Assembly (NCBI GenBank): GCA_947479085.1
Contig: CANJYB010000019.1
Location: 27,119 to 91,118, forward strand
From: Bacteroidota bacterium
GTDB taxonomy: Bacteria > Bacteroidota > Bacteroidia > 2-12-FULL-35-15
Direction of reading: 5' to 3'
DNA length: 64,000 nucleotides
Position numbers and translations under genes: made by a program. Shown piece by piece: positions 56,734 through 64,000 of this stretch. The stretch's first letter is position 1, and each line of letters begins with the position of its first letter. The notes below the pieces were generated by a model that saw only the letters and a list, made by a program, of their open reading frames with translations, was not told the origin of the DNA and did not search any database.

Positions 56734-58914
56734 ATGAAAAAATTCTTCACCATTCTTTTGGCTGTTTTTGCCCTGAATTCTGCCTTCGCTCAAAACAAAA
56801 ATATCACCCTCGAAGACATCTGGAAAAATGGAACATTTGCTTCCAAAGGAATTAGCGGACTTACCTCCATGAAAGATGGTTTACATTATTCCACACTTAA
56901 AAACGATACCATTTTTTGTTATGAATATGCTAAAACTTCCAAACCTGAAATTATCATAAGCAAAAACAATTTGGTGTCAGGAGGGAAAAACATCGGTATT
57001 GATAATTATGAATTTAGTGAAGATGAAAACAAAATTTTAATTGCCACAAATACTGAACATATTTACCGCCACTCCACCCGCGAAGATTATTACATTTTCG
57101 ATAGAAAAACAAAACAACTTTCACCACTTACTAGTGGAGAGAAACAGCAGTATGCAAATTTTTCGGGAGACGGAAACAAAGTAGCCTTTGTAAGAGCAAA
57201 TAATATTTTCATAAAAGATTTGGTTTCAGGAAAAGAAACCCAGGTAACCAAAGATGGATTACAAAATAATATTATCAACGGAGCTACTGATTGGGTGCAT
57301 GAAGAGGAATTTGCTTTTTCGGTTGCCTATTTCTGGAGCCCTGATAATAAGAAAATCGCCTATTATAAATTTGATGAAAGTAAGGTAAAAGAGTTTTCGT
57401 TCAATGAATTTAATAATCAATTGTATCCTTCGGAATATAAATTTAAATACCCTAAAGCCGGAGAAGATAATTCGATAGTTACTATACATGTTTATGATAT
57501 AATAAGCGCAACAGATAAACTGATGGACATAGGAAAAGAAACCAACCAATATATTCCCCGAATCAAATGGACTGCAGATGCAAATGTGCTTTCTATATTG
57601 AGAATGAACCGTCATCAGGATAAACTTGATTTACTTTTTGCTAATGCAGGTTCAGGTGAATCTAAAATTATTTACAGCGAAACCTCTGAAACCTATCTTG
57701 ATATCCATGAGGGCCAGGGAGATTATGTTTATTTTACAAGTGATAACAAAAATTTTATTATTCAATCGGAAAAAGATGGGTTCAATCATTTGTATTTGTA
57801 TGATATCACAGGCAAATTGGTAAATCAAATTACTAAGGGCAACTGGGATGTGATGAGTTATAAAGGAATAGATGAAAAAAACAAAACGTTGTTTTACATT
57901 TCCTCCGAAACTACTGCTGCCGAAAAAGATATTTATTCCATAAAGATGGATGGTACAGGAAAGAAAAAAATATCTGCCTTAAAAGGTGTTAACAATCCTG
58001 ATTTCAGTAATGGAATGAAATATTACATTAATCATTATTCAAGTGCAAACACCCCTGAGTTTATTACAATTAATAGTGCTGATGGAAAACAAATCAGGAT
58101 ATTGGAAGACAATGATAATTTGACCAAAAAGATGGGTGAATTTAATTTATCTAAAAAAGAATTTTTCACTTTCAAAACCACTGAAAATATTGAGTTGAAT
58201 GCCTGGATGATAAAACCGGTAAATTTTGATGCCAATAAAAAGTATCCGGTTTTCCTTGTGTTTTATGGCGGTCCGGGAAGTAACATGGTGATTAATAACT
58301 TTGATAGTAGAAATTATTTCTGGTATCAGATGCTTTCTGAAAAAGGGTATATGATAGTTTGTGTAGATAATAGGGGAACTATGTTCAGGGGAACGGCTTT
58401 CAAAAAATGCACTTATAAACAGCTTGGGAAACTAGAAGTAGCTGACCAGATAGAAGCTGCTAAGTATCTTGGAACTCTTCCGTATGTTGATAAAGCACGT
58501 ATCGGTACATTTGGCTGGAGTTACGGTGGTTATTTAAGTTCATTATGTATTACTAAAGGTGCCGATTATTTTAAAACAGCAATTGCTGTAGCCCCTGTTA
58601 CCAACTGGCGCTATTATGATAATATTTACACAGAAAGATTTATGCAGCTACCTCAGGAAAATGCTTCCGGTTATGACGACAACTCCCCTATCAACTATGT
58701 AGATAAACTAAAAGGAAAGTACCTGTTGATTCATGGTAGCGGAGATGACAATGTGCATTATCAGAATACAATGGAAATGGTAAATGCATTGGTCAAAGCC
58801 AATAAACAATTTGACTTATTTGTTTACCCTGATAGAAACCATGGAATTAGCGGGGGAAACACGCGTTTACATCTTTACACAAAAATGACTGACTTTATTT
58901 TAAATAATTTATAA
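56734..58914 (+). CDS. Dipeptidyl peptidase IV (S9B family)
   Basis: 726 aa from ATG 56734. An upstream in-frame GTG (56710) lies within the probable promoter box and would add residues before a perfect signal peptide (KKFFTILLAVFALNSAFAQ), so it is rejected as the start. The N-terminal half is the DPP IV beta-propeller with ATDWVHEEEFAF (the Glu-Glu substrate-amino anchor). The C-terminal alpha/beta-hydrolase has Ser596 in GWSYGGYLS, Asp in GSGDDNVH and His703 in RNHGI. It cuts X-Pro or X-Ala dipeptides from peptides in the periplasm. A POT peptide transporter gene lies nearby. Confidence 0.95.
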   Translation: MKKFFTILLAVFALNSAFAQNKNITLEDIWKNGTFASKGISGLTSMKDGLHYSTLKNDTIFCYEYAKTSKPEIIISKNNLVSGGKNIGIDNYEFSEDENKILIATNTEHIYRHSTREDYYIFDRKTKQLSPLTSGEKQQYANFSGDGNKVAFVRANNIFIKDLVSGKETQVTKDGLQNNIINGATDWVHEEEFAFSVAYFWSPDNKKIAYYKFDESKVKEFSFNEFNNQLYPSEYKFKYPKAGEDNSIVTIHVYDIISATDKLMDIGKETNQYIPRIKWTADANVLSILRMNRHQDKLDLLFANAGSGESKIIYSETSETYLDIHEGQGDYVYFTSDNKNFIIQSEKDGFNHLYLYDITGKLVNQITKGNWDVMSYKGIDEKNKTLFYISSETTAAEKDIYSIKMDGTGKKKISALKGVNNPDFSNGMKYYINHYSSANTPEFITINSADGKQIRILEDNDNLTKKMGEFNLSKKEFFTFKTTENIELNAWMIKPVNFDANKKYPVFLVFYGGPGSNMVINNFDSRNYFWYQMLSEKGYMIVCVDNRGTMFRGTAFKKCTYKQLGKLEVADQIEAAKYLGTLPYVDKARIGTFGWSYGGYLSSLCITKGADYFKTAIAVAPVTNWRYYDNIYTERFMQLPQENASGYDDNSPINYVDKLKGKYLLIHGSGDDNVHYQNTMEMVNALVKANKQFDLFVYPDRNHGISGGNTRLHLYTKMTDFILNNL

Positions 58915-58921
58915 AGGAATT

Positions 58922-59338
58922 TTATAAAACATATTTTTCAATAAACTGGCGGGAGGTGAGTACTTCTATTTCTGAATAATAAAAACCTGATTTATCCTCA
59001 GAAACTATACATTTGCATGCATCTCCAATGGCAGAATAATATTGCAAGCCATCTTCAAAGTCATGAATCTTTTTATTTTTTTCGACATCCCTCACGCATT
59101 TTTCATCAATAGTGGTGCATCTTAAATGTTCAATCAATAAACTGATTTTTTTTCTTGCCATGTTCGTTCCGTGTTTTTTCTCCGCAAAATAAAATGCAAT
59201 AGCAAGGCAATGAGGTGAAGTAGAAACTGTGAACTTTTGATTATTGGCTAAACTTAAAACCCTTGAACTATAGGTAAAAAGAGGGAATTCCTTATTAAGA
59301 ACTGAAACAAGAACATTGGCATCCAAAAAAATTCTCAT
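58922..59338 (-). CDS. PIN-domain protein (VapC-like toxin)
   Basis: 138 aa. MRIFLDANVLVSVL is the first PIN strand with the metal-binding Asp6. DFEDGLQYYSA holds the second acidic cluster, followed by CIVSEDKSGF and EVLTSRQFIEKY. PIN toxins are Mg2+-dependent ribonucleases, often cutting tRNA or rRNA. The start overlaps the antitoxin gene stop by 4 bp (ATGA), typical of toxin-antitoxin pairs, and the stop is 7 bp from the convergent DPP IV stop. The target is unknown. Confidence 0.87.
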   Translation of the reverse strand: MRIFLDANVLVSVLNKEFPLFTYSSRVLSLANNQKFTVSTSPHCLAIAFYFAEKKHGTNMARKKISLLIEHLRCTTIDEKCVRDVEKNKKIHDFEDGLQYYSAIGDACKCIVSEDKSGFYYSEIEVLTSRQFIEKYVL

Positions 59339-59592
59339 TTTTTTCTGTTTCTGTATTCCTGTTTTTGCTTCGCATAATTTTTAGGCTTTGCAATGTATTC
59401 AGCTTCCCCTTCGGCAACAGCATTAACCCAATCCGAAACAGGCAAGTCTTCAAGGGACTCATATTGGTGAGTGGTAATCTTATCTAATATAAACTCCATT
59501 AATCGGGACAAGCTAATATTATTATTTTCAGCATATCTTTTCGCTTTTTCTATTATTTGTTTATCAAATGATAATGTAATTTTTGCATCCAT
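59335..59592 (-). CDS. Antitoxin of the PIN pair (RHH / DUF6364-like)
   Basis: 85 aa. AKITLSFDKQIIEKAKRYAENNNISLSRLMEFIL is a ribbon-helix-helix DNA-binding domain (beta strand, then two helices). The charged C-terminal half (SDWVNAVAEGEAEY, then KNYAKQKQEYRNRKK) would bind and block the toxin. It should also repress its own promoter in the 59593-59743 spacer, where no operator was picked out. Layout (antitoxin first, 4-bp overlap) supports a type II TA module. Confidence 0.85.
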   Translation of the reverse strand: MDAKITLSFDKQIIEKAKRYAENNNISLSRLMEFILDKITTHQYESLEDLPVSDWVNAVAEGEAEYIAKPKNYAKQKQEYRNRKK

Positions 59593-59743
59593 TGGATTTT
59601 ATTTTATTTAATACGACAAAGATAAATATTTTATACGTACAAAATTCATTTCTTTTGTTTTTTTAATAACTCTTTTCTTTGTAACGATATATTTTTAATT
59701 ATATTCGCCAATTAAATAATTAATCTTAACTAAATTTATTAAT

Positions 59744-61462
59744 ATGTCAGAAGTAAAACAAGGTCACCCGAAAGGATTATATGTATTATTCGTAACAGAA
59801 ATGTGGGAACGATTCAGTTATTATGGAATGCGTGCCATTTTTGTATTGTTTTTAACCAAAGCATTGCTTTACGACAAAGCCTTTGGAAGTGAAATATATG
59901 GTAGTTACACAGGGTTAGTTTATTTAACACCACTTATTGGAGGGTACATGGCAGACAGATATTGGGGAAATCGCAAGTCTATCATAATAGGCGGTATAAT
60001 GATGGCCATTGGACAGTTCTTTATGTTTATGAGTGGGTCTTTTTTCCAGAATCTTGATATGGCAAGGGTATTAATGATGGTGGGTTTAACTTCCTTGATA
60101 ATCGGAAATGGTTTTTTCAAACCAAACATTTCAACAATGGTTGGTCAACTTTATCCGAAAGGAGATAAAAGAATAGATTCAGCATTTACAATCTTTTATA
60201 TGGGGATAAATTTAGGAGCCTTTATAGCCCCACTGTTATGTGGTTATTTAGGTGATACTGGAAACCCAGCAGATTTTAAATGGGGATTCTTAGCAGCAGG
60301 ATGTGGTATGATTTTAAGTTTGGTATTATTCTTATCTTTAAAAGATAAATACATCGTTACTCCTGAAGGTGTTGCAATTGGAAAAATTGCAAACAGTAAA
60401 CGCGAAACAGAAGATATTGATACAATAGCAGAAGCTAAATCCGAGTTCTCGCAGGCACAGATATTTACATGGCTTGGAATTGAAGTTGGTTTGTTTACTT
60501 TATTCTATTTCTTAGGTCAGGGAGTAATTGGCTGTTTCATTTTCTCTTTGTCCATTGCTGCCCCCGGGTTTATCATTTCTGACAAAAGCCTTACAAAAGT
60601 GGAAAGGGAACGCATCTGGGTAATTTACATTGCAGCATTTTTTGTAATATTTTTCTGGGCTGCTTTTGAACAGGCCGGTGCTGCTCTAACCTTTTTTGCA
60701 GAAGAACAAACAAACAGAACTTTATTTGGTAAAGAGATTCCGGCCAGTTACTTTCAATCTATCAATGCCGTTGCTATCGTAATTTTTGCAGGAGTTTTTG
60801 TTGCTCTATGGGGCTTTTTAGGCAAAAAAGGAATGGAACCTGCCTCTCCTTATAAACAATCCATTGGTTTGTTTTTATTGGCCATAGGATACCTTGTTAT
60901 CGCTTTTGGAGTAAAAGGAATTGCGCCTGAAACCAAAGTGGGAATGATTTGGTTAGTAAGTTTATACCTTATCCATACATTCGGAGAATTATGCCTATCG
61001 CCTATTGGCTTGTCCATGGTAAATAAACTTGCCCCTGTAAAGTTTGCGTCTTTATTAATGGGAGTTTGGTTTTTATCGACCGCTTCAGCAAATAAGTTTG
61101 CAGGAACCTTGAGTTCTTTTTATCCTGAAACAATGATTACCGTTTCCGCTGTTGAGGCTGAACAAACTGCACATGCAATAACCTTATGCCCTAAACTGGA
61201 TAAGGCAGAAGACATAAACGGGACAAAATACGTTAGTATTGATTTGATTTCTTTTGCTGATGTAAAATCGAAAGAAGAAAAAGCTTCAATAGTTAGCAAC
61301 ATTTTCAAGGGTTCTATGATAAAAGAAAAATCATTTGCAGGTTATACTATAAATAGTCTTTATTCATTCTTTATGTTATTTGTGGTAATGGCCGGTATCG
61401 CTTCCATTATTCTATTCTTCCTATCGAAAAAACTGGTAAAAATGATGAATGGGGTTAGGTAA
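59744..61462 (+). CDS. POT/PTR2-family proton-coupled peptide transporter
   Basis: 572 aa MFS protein with 12 or more helices. The POT signature ExxERFxYYG is present as EMWERFSYYG at about residues 20-29, with GGYMADRYWGNRKSIIIGG in the first loop. NGFFKPNISTMVGQLY and FTIFYMGINLGAFIAPLL are the TM4-5 motifs, and FAEEQTNRTLFGKEIPASYFQSINA a later loop. An insertion of about 60 aa with charged residues (about residues 465-530) separates the last helices, common in Bacteroidota members. It imports di- and tripeptides with protons and may take up DPP IV products. Terminator downstream. Confidence 0.94.
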   Translation: MSEVKQGHPKGLYVLFVTEMWERFSYYGMRAIFVLFLTKALLYDKAFGSEIYGSYTGLVYLTPLIGGYMADRYWGNRKSIIIGGIMMAIGQFFMFMSGSFFQNLDMARVLMMVGLTSLIIGNGFFKPNISTMVGQLYPKGDKRIDSAFTIFYMGINLGAFIAPLLCGYLGDTGNPADFKWGFLAAGCGMILSLVLFLSLKDKYIVTPEGVAIGKIANSKRETEDIDTIAEAKSEFSQAQIFTWLGIEVGLFTLFYFLGQGVIGCFIFSLSIAAPGFIISDKSLTKVERERIWVIYIAAFFVIFFWAAFEQAGAALTFFAEEQTNRTLFGKEIPASYFQSINAVAIVIFAGVFVALWGFLGKKGMEPASPYKQSIGLFLLAIGYLVIAFGVKGIAPETKVGMIWLVSLYLIHTFGELCLSPIGLSMVNKLAPVKFASLLMGVWFLSTASANKFAGTLSSFYPETMITVSAVEAEQTAHAITLCPKLDKAEDINGTKYVSIDLISFADVKSKEEKASIVSNIFKGSMIKEKSFAGYTINSLYSFFMLFVVMAGIASIILFFLSKKLVKMMNGVR

Positions 61463-61480
61463 TTATAATTCCCATTTAAT

Positions 61481-61521
61481 AAACAGGTCAAATAGTCTTC
61501 TATTTGACCTGTTTTCGTTTT
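61481..61521 (+). terminator. Terminator after the peptide transporter
   Basis: Perfect 15-bp stem AAACAGGTCAAATAG / CTATTTGACCTGTTT with a TCTT loop, followed by T-rich sequence. Confidence 0.9.
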
Positions 61522-61611
61522 TTACTGCCCCATCCCATATAAAATACCGACCTGCTTAATTTCTTTTAAGAGAATTCTCCATCAGAATCATGCTAATATA
61601 AAATCTTTTTC

Positions 61612-61619
61612 TACATTTG
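61612..61619 (+). promoter_or_regulatory. Promoter -7 box of tRNA-Ser
   Basis: TACATTTG (TAnnTTTG), 22 bp before the tRNA 5' end. Confidence 0.65.
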
Positions 61620-61641
61620 CACTCCTAAAAAAATCGGGATT

Positions 61642-61728
61642 GGAGAGATGCCTGAGTGGCCGAAAGGAACAGTTTGCTAAACTGTCGTACTGGAAACGGT
61701 ACCGAGGGTTCGAATCCCTCTCTCTCCG
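61642..61728 (+). tRNA. tRNA-Ser(GCT)
   Basis: 87 nt. Acceptor GGAGAGA/TCTCTCC, anticodon stem ACAGT/ACTGT with loop TTGCTAA (anticodon GCT at 61676-61678), a long class II variable arm and T arm GAGGGTTCGAATCCCTC. Discriminator G. CCA is not encoded. Confidence 0.97.
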
Positions 61729-61795
61729 CTTAGTTTAGAGAATACTTTTTATTAAGTATTTTATAAATTTATTTTTTGCAGGTTGAAAATAATAG

Positions 61796-61803
61796 TACAT
61801 TTG
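61796..61803 (+). promoter_or_regulatory. Promoter -7 box of tRNA-Pro
   Basis: TACATTTG, with a TTG 17 bp upstream (61776), 38 bp before the tRNA. Confidence 0.6.
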
Positions 61804-61841
61804 CACCCGCTTAAAAAGTTCTTTTAATAAGTATTACAGTT

Positions 61842-61916
61842 CGGGGCGTAGCGTAGTCCGGTCATCGCGCCTGGTTTGGGACCAGGAGGTCGCAAGTTCG
61901 AATCTTGCCGCCCCGA
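61842..61916 (+). tRNA. tRNA-Pro(TGG)
   Basis: 75 nt. Acceptor CGGGGCG/CGCCCCG, anticodon stem CCTGG/CCAGG with loop TTTGGGA (anticodon TGG at 61877-61879), T-loop TTCGAAT, discriminator A. CCA is not encoded. Confidence 0.97.
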
Positions 61917-62003
61917 CACATCAATTAGCTAATTAGTTAATTCGTAATTTTTTCTTCCTTGAAGAATAAGTTTTCAGATTGGTTAATTGGCTTTTTTTGT
62001 TTT

Positions 62004-62077
62004 GATCCCATAGCTCAGCTGGATAGAGCAACGGTTTTCTAAACCGTAGGCCTTTGGTTCGAATCCAAATGGGATCA
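62004..62077 (+). tRNA. tRNA-Arg(TCT)
   Basis: 74 nt. Acceptor GATCCCA/TGGGATC, anticodon stem ACGGT/ACCGT with loop TTTCTAA (anticodon TCT at 62038-62040), T-loop TTCGAAT, discriminator A. A terminator follows 7 bp later. Confidence 0.97.
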
Positions 62078-62084
62078 CATTATT

Positions 62085-62117
62085 AAGCCAGTTCCTCTAA
62101 AGGAACTGGCTTTTTTG
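62085..62117 (+). terminator. Terminator after tRNA-Arg
   Basis: Perfect 11-bp stem AAGCCAGTTCC / GGAACTGGCTT, six-base loop, T6 run. Confidence 0.93.
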
Positions 62118-63114
62118 TTTTTTTCTCCTCCATTATTTCCTTTATTTCTTAAAGTTACAAGTTTCTGAAACCTGTCTTCCTTTTTCTCCATACCACGCCA
62201 TTTTTTAACTCAGCAAAATTATTCGAATAAAAATCCCTCTTTTCATTTTATTTCAAAACATCCGAAAGTTTCATTCAATATAGGTTTTAAAAAAGGTTTC
62301 AAAATTTTTAAAATTTAAAAAAATAAATTAAAGAAAAACTGAAACTTAATCTCTGTCCATCAAGTAAAACCGCCTAAAACATCTTATTCATTTATAGAAT
62401 GGTTTGTTGATTTTCGTGACTTGTAATGTATTTACAAATCAAAAAGAATAAATTTTAGTATATAATATTTATAAAAAAAATTAGCGAAAATGAAATAAGA
62501 AGGGCGTTTTTTACTTATGAAGAACTATAAATAGGAGAATGTTCTTCTATTATAGAATCTGTTTAATTAAAACAGACATAGGATTTTTATATCTATCAGC
62601 TGGGTTATTTTTAGGTATCCTTTTTAAAATATAGACTAAAATTTCAAATATCGAAGTTTCAATAAGGATATATAATTTTATAACAAATCGGAGTCTAGTA
62701 TTGGTATTTCAAATATAGTTATTGAAAATAATTTAAATGTGAAAGATGACAATTTTGGTAGTAAAAAAAAGACATCTGTCTATTAAAAAATTTATAGGTT
62801 GAAAATGAATTTAAATAAATAATCATGTATTCAATATTAGAAAAGTACTTTTTTACGGACGAATAAATCATAAGGAGTAAGATTTACACTAATCAAATAT
62901 TCTGTTGCTAAAAACAGATCTTGAATTTTAATATACGGTAGTGTTATTTTCTGCTTCTTTTGAAATAAAAAAATAGTCCTTGCTTTAATTTAACGAGGGT
63001 TTTCTGTTCTCGCAAAAGATATAGATAAAGGCTCTGAAACCTTAAAACTCTAAGATTAATAAAACAAATGAAAAAAAATTAATAAATAAACTAACAATTA
63101 AAAATTAAAACAAA
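62118..63114. other. AT-rich gene-free region downstream of the tRNA cluster
   Basis: About 1.0 kb with frequent stops in all frames and no ORF of note. It contains many A/T runs and short imperfect stems. It could be a decayed region or a very long leader for the small ORF at 63115. No RNA family was recognised. Confidence 0.6.
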
Positions 63115-63219
63115 ATGAGAAATACAAATACAAATACAGTTAATCTGAATAATCTTATAAAAAGATTATTGATTATGGTTCTATTAATGACAATGCTGGC
63201 TGTGACAGTATTCAGTTAA
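63115..63219 (+). CDS. 34-aa hydrophobic peptide, possibly a severed signal peptide
   Basis: MRNTNTNTVNLNNLIKRLLI and then a hydrophobic run (MVLLMTMLAVTVFS) before TAA. The start is preceded by A-rich DNA as at real starts in this window. The stop falls just where a signal-peptidase site would be expected, so it may be the remains of a secreted-protein gene or a small membrane peptide. Confidence 0.3.
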   Translation: MRNTNTNTVNLNNLIKRLLIMVLLMTMLAVTVFS

Positions 63220-63583
63220 AAATATTATCAACCGAATTAAGTGAAGATGAATACTTCCGGAATATTGCAACTAAATATTTGTTTAACTTGTTATGACCTG
63301 TAATTCTGTTGATATGAAACAACGGTAATTGGCAGAAAACTGCGTTAAAAAAATGATGATGATGAAATATAATTAAAAAGAAAGGGAGACGAATTTCTCG
63401 TCCTATAACTTTAATTGCTTGCTTTAAAACAAGTGTGAAATGATTTATTTCAGAATTAAGGGTTGTTTTTTGTATTGTTTTTGGAAATACAATTTGCAAT
63501 TCAGTGTATCTCTTTGCGAAAAAAAATGAAAAAAGGAGATTTTTAATTTTTGTAAAACAAGCCATGGATAAGGATTTCAAATT

Positions 63584-63637
63584 CGGTTTCAAAAAAAATA
63601 AAATAAATAAAAATTAAGTTTATTTTTTTTGAAACCG
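63584..63637. repeat. Perfect 19-bp inverted repeat
   Basis: CGGTTTC with an A/T tail (63584-63602) and its exact complement (63619-63637) around 16 bp. The T-rich arm could make it a terminator of a lost upstream gene. The surrounding 63220-63763 sequence otherwise holds no convincing gene. Confidence 0.75.
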
Positions 63638-63763
63638 GACAATTCTTTATGAGGTATAAGTTAATAAATCGAAATCAAACAATTAACAAATAAAAACAAA
63701 AAATGAAACAAAACAAAAAACAATTAACAAAAACAATTAAATCCAAACTCAACTAAAAAAACA

Positions 63764-63955
63764 ATGAAAAAAACAAGTACAAAACGAACGAAGTTCATTC
63801 ACAGCCTGACGCTTTTATTCCTTTTAGGAATATTAAATGTATCGGCACAAGGTGGATTCAAGGCCTTATCGCAACAAATGTTATTAATTAGTGATACAAA
63901 CATAATGAATAAAAACAGATGTTACTCAAGGTTATTTCCGATAATTTTTTTTTGA
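63764..63955 (+). CDS. 63-aa truncated secreted protein start
   Basis: A good signal peptide (KKTSTKRTKFIHSLTLLFLL, then GILNVSAQG) is followed by only about 33 residues before a stop, within which a large hairpin begins (63927). This looks like the 5' end of a secreted-protein gene cut by an insertion or frameshift, continuing, if at all, past the window. Confidence 0.4.
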   Translation: MKKTSTKRTKFIHSLTLLFLLGILNVSAQGGFKALSQQMLLISDTNIMNKNRCYSRLFPIIFF

Positions 63956-63993
63956 ACCTTTGAGGGTTCAAAAAAATTATCAGAATAACCTTG
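63927..63993. repeat. Long imperfect hairpin at the window end
   Basis: CAAGGTTATTTCCGATAATT, then a T run and GAACC, pairs with GGTTC, an A run and AATTATCAGAATAACCTTG: arms of about 30 nt, a six-base loop and few mismatches. It overlaps the end of the truncated ORF. It may be a terminator-like element or an inserted palindrome. Confidence 0.75.
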
Positions 63994-64000
63994 TGCTATG

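Noticed and set aside
61642..62077. Part of an rRNA operon
   Set aside because: Only three tRNAs with their own promoter boxes are present; no 16S, 23S or 5S sequence is in the window.
63212..63592. 126-aa minus-strand ORF
   Set aside because: Composition is biased (Phe/His/Ile/Lys from AT-rich DNA), with no domain, signal or promoter; it overlaps the plus-strand peptide end and a hairpin.

Overview
The window looks like chromosomal DNA of a Bacteroidota (Bacteroidetes) bacterium with low to moderate GC content. Three things point there. At least five proteins end in type IX secretion (T9SS) C-terminal sorting domains, four of type A and one of type B. Several genes are preceded by the Bacteroidota promoter pattern TTG-N18/19-TAnnTTTG. 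The housekeeping genes (a short RpoD of 287 aa, a long GAPDH of 493 aa, a POT transporter, a DPP IV) have the forms usual for the phylum. No phage, IS transposase, CRISPR array or rRNA was seen.

Layout. 1-8.6 kb: five surface or secreted protein genes, one running off the left edge and one broken by a single in-frame TAG. 8.9-11.6 kb: a MarR regulator, a trypsin-like protease and a serine-hydrolase/TPR lipoprotein in a row. 11.9-15.5 kb: glmM and a cysteine desulfurase, convergent with an LpxR-like outer-membrane gene carrying two frameshifts. 15.6-18.1 kb: a type B T9SS cargo with SprB-like repeats. 18.2-20.8 kb: a DtxR/MntR-type regulator with a 13-bp-arm operator over its promoter, followed by an NRAMP transporter fused to a universal-stress domain. 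20.9-29.8 kb: smpB, then a seven-gene minus-strand cluster (short membrane protein, dapF, GNAT, heptaheme cytochrome/TPR, mltG, phosphohexomutase, LptF/G permease). 30.0-34.3 kb: Do-type protease, rpoD, GAPDH. 34.3-37.7 kb: repeat-rich spacer, a TonB-C protein, an FRG-domain protein and another spacer. 37.7-39.9 kb: three small exported proteins in an operon. 40.2-56.1 kb: one 5,315-aa T9SS adhesin gene. 56.7-61.5 kb: DPP IV, a PIN/antitoxin pair and a POT peptide transporter. 61.6-64 kb: tRNA-Ser, tRNA-Pro and tRNA-Arg, then about 1.9 kb of AT-rich DNA with only severed signal-peptide ORFs and hairpins.

The most unusual signal lies between the genes. Five intergenic arrays (4.4, 11.6, 34.5, 35.0 and 56.4 kb) are unrelated in base sequence but share an exact 21-bp period, and most units carry a dyad or palindrome. 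21 bp is two helical turns and also seven codons. One array can be read as a heptad coiled-coil ORF whose Arg codons change synonymously. The second notable feature is the internal structure of the giant adhesin: a seven-domain super-repeat of about 2.03 kb present three times, and a domain of about 234 aa inserted inside an Ig-like repeat.

Functional reading (inference): the window combines cell-envelope construction (GlmM, LptF/G, MltG, DapF), metal uptake with its own repressor, protein and peptide degradation with uptake (DPP IV, Do protease, POT), and a large investment in T9SS-delivered surface proteins.
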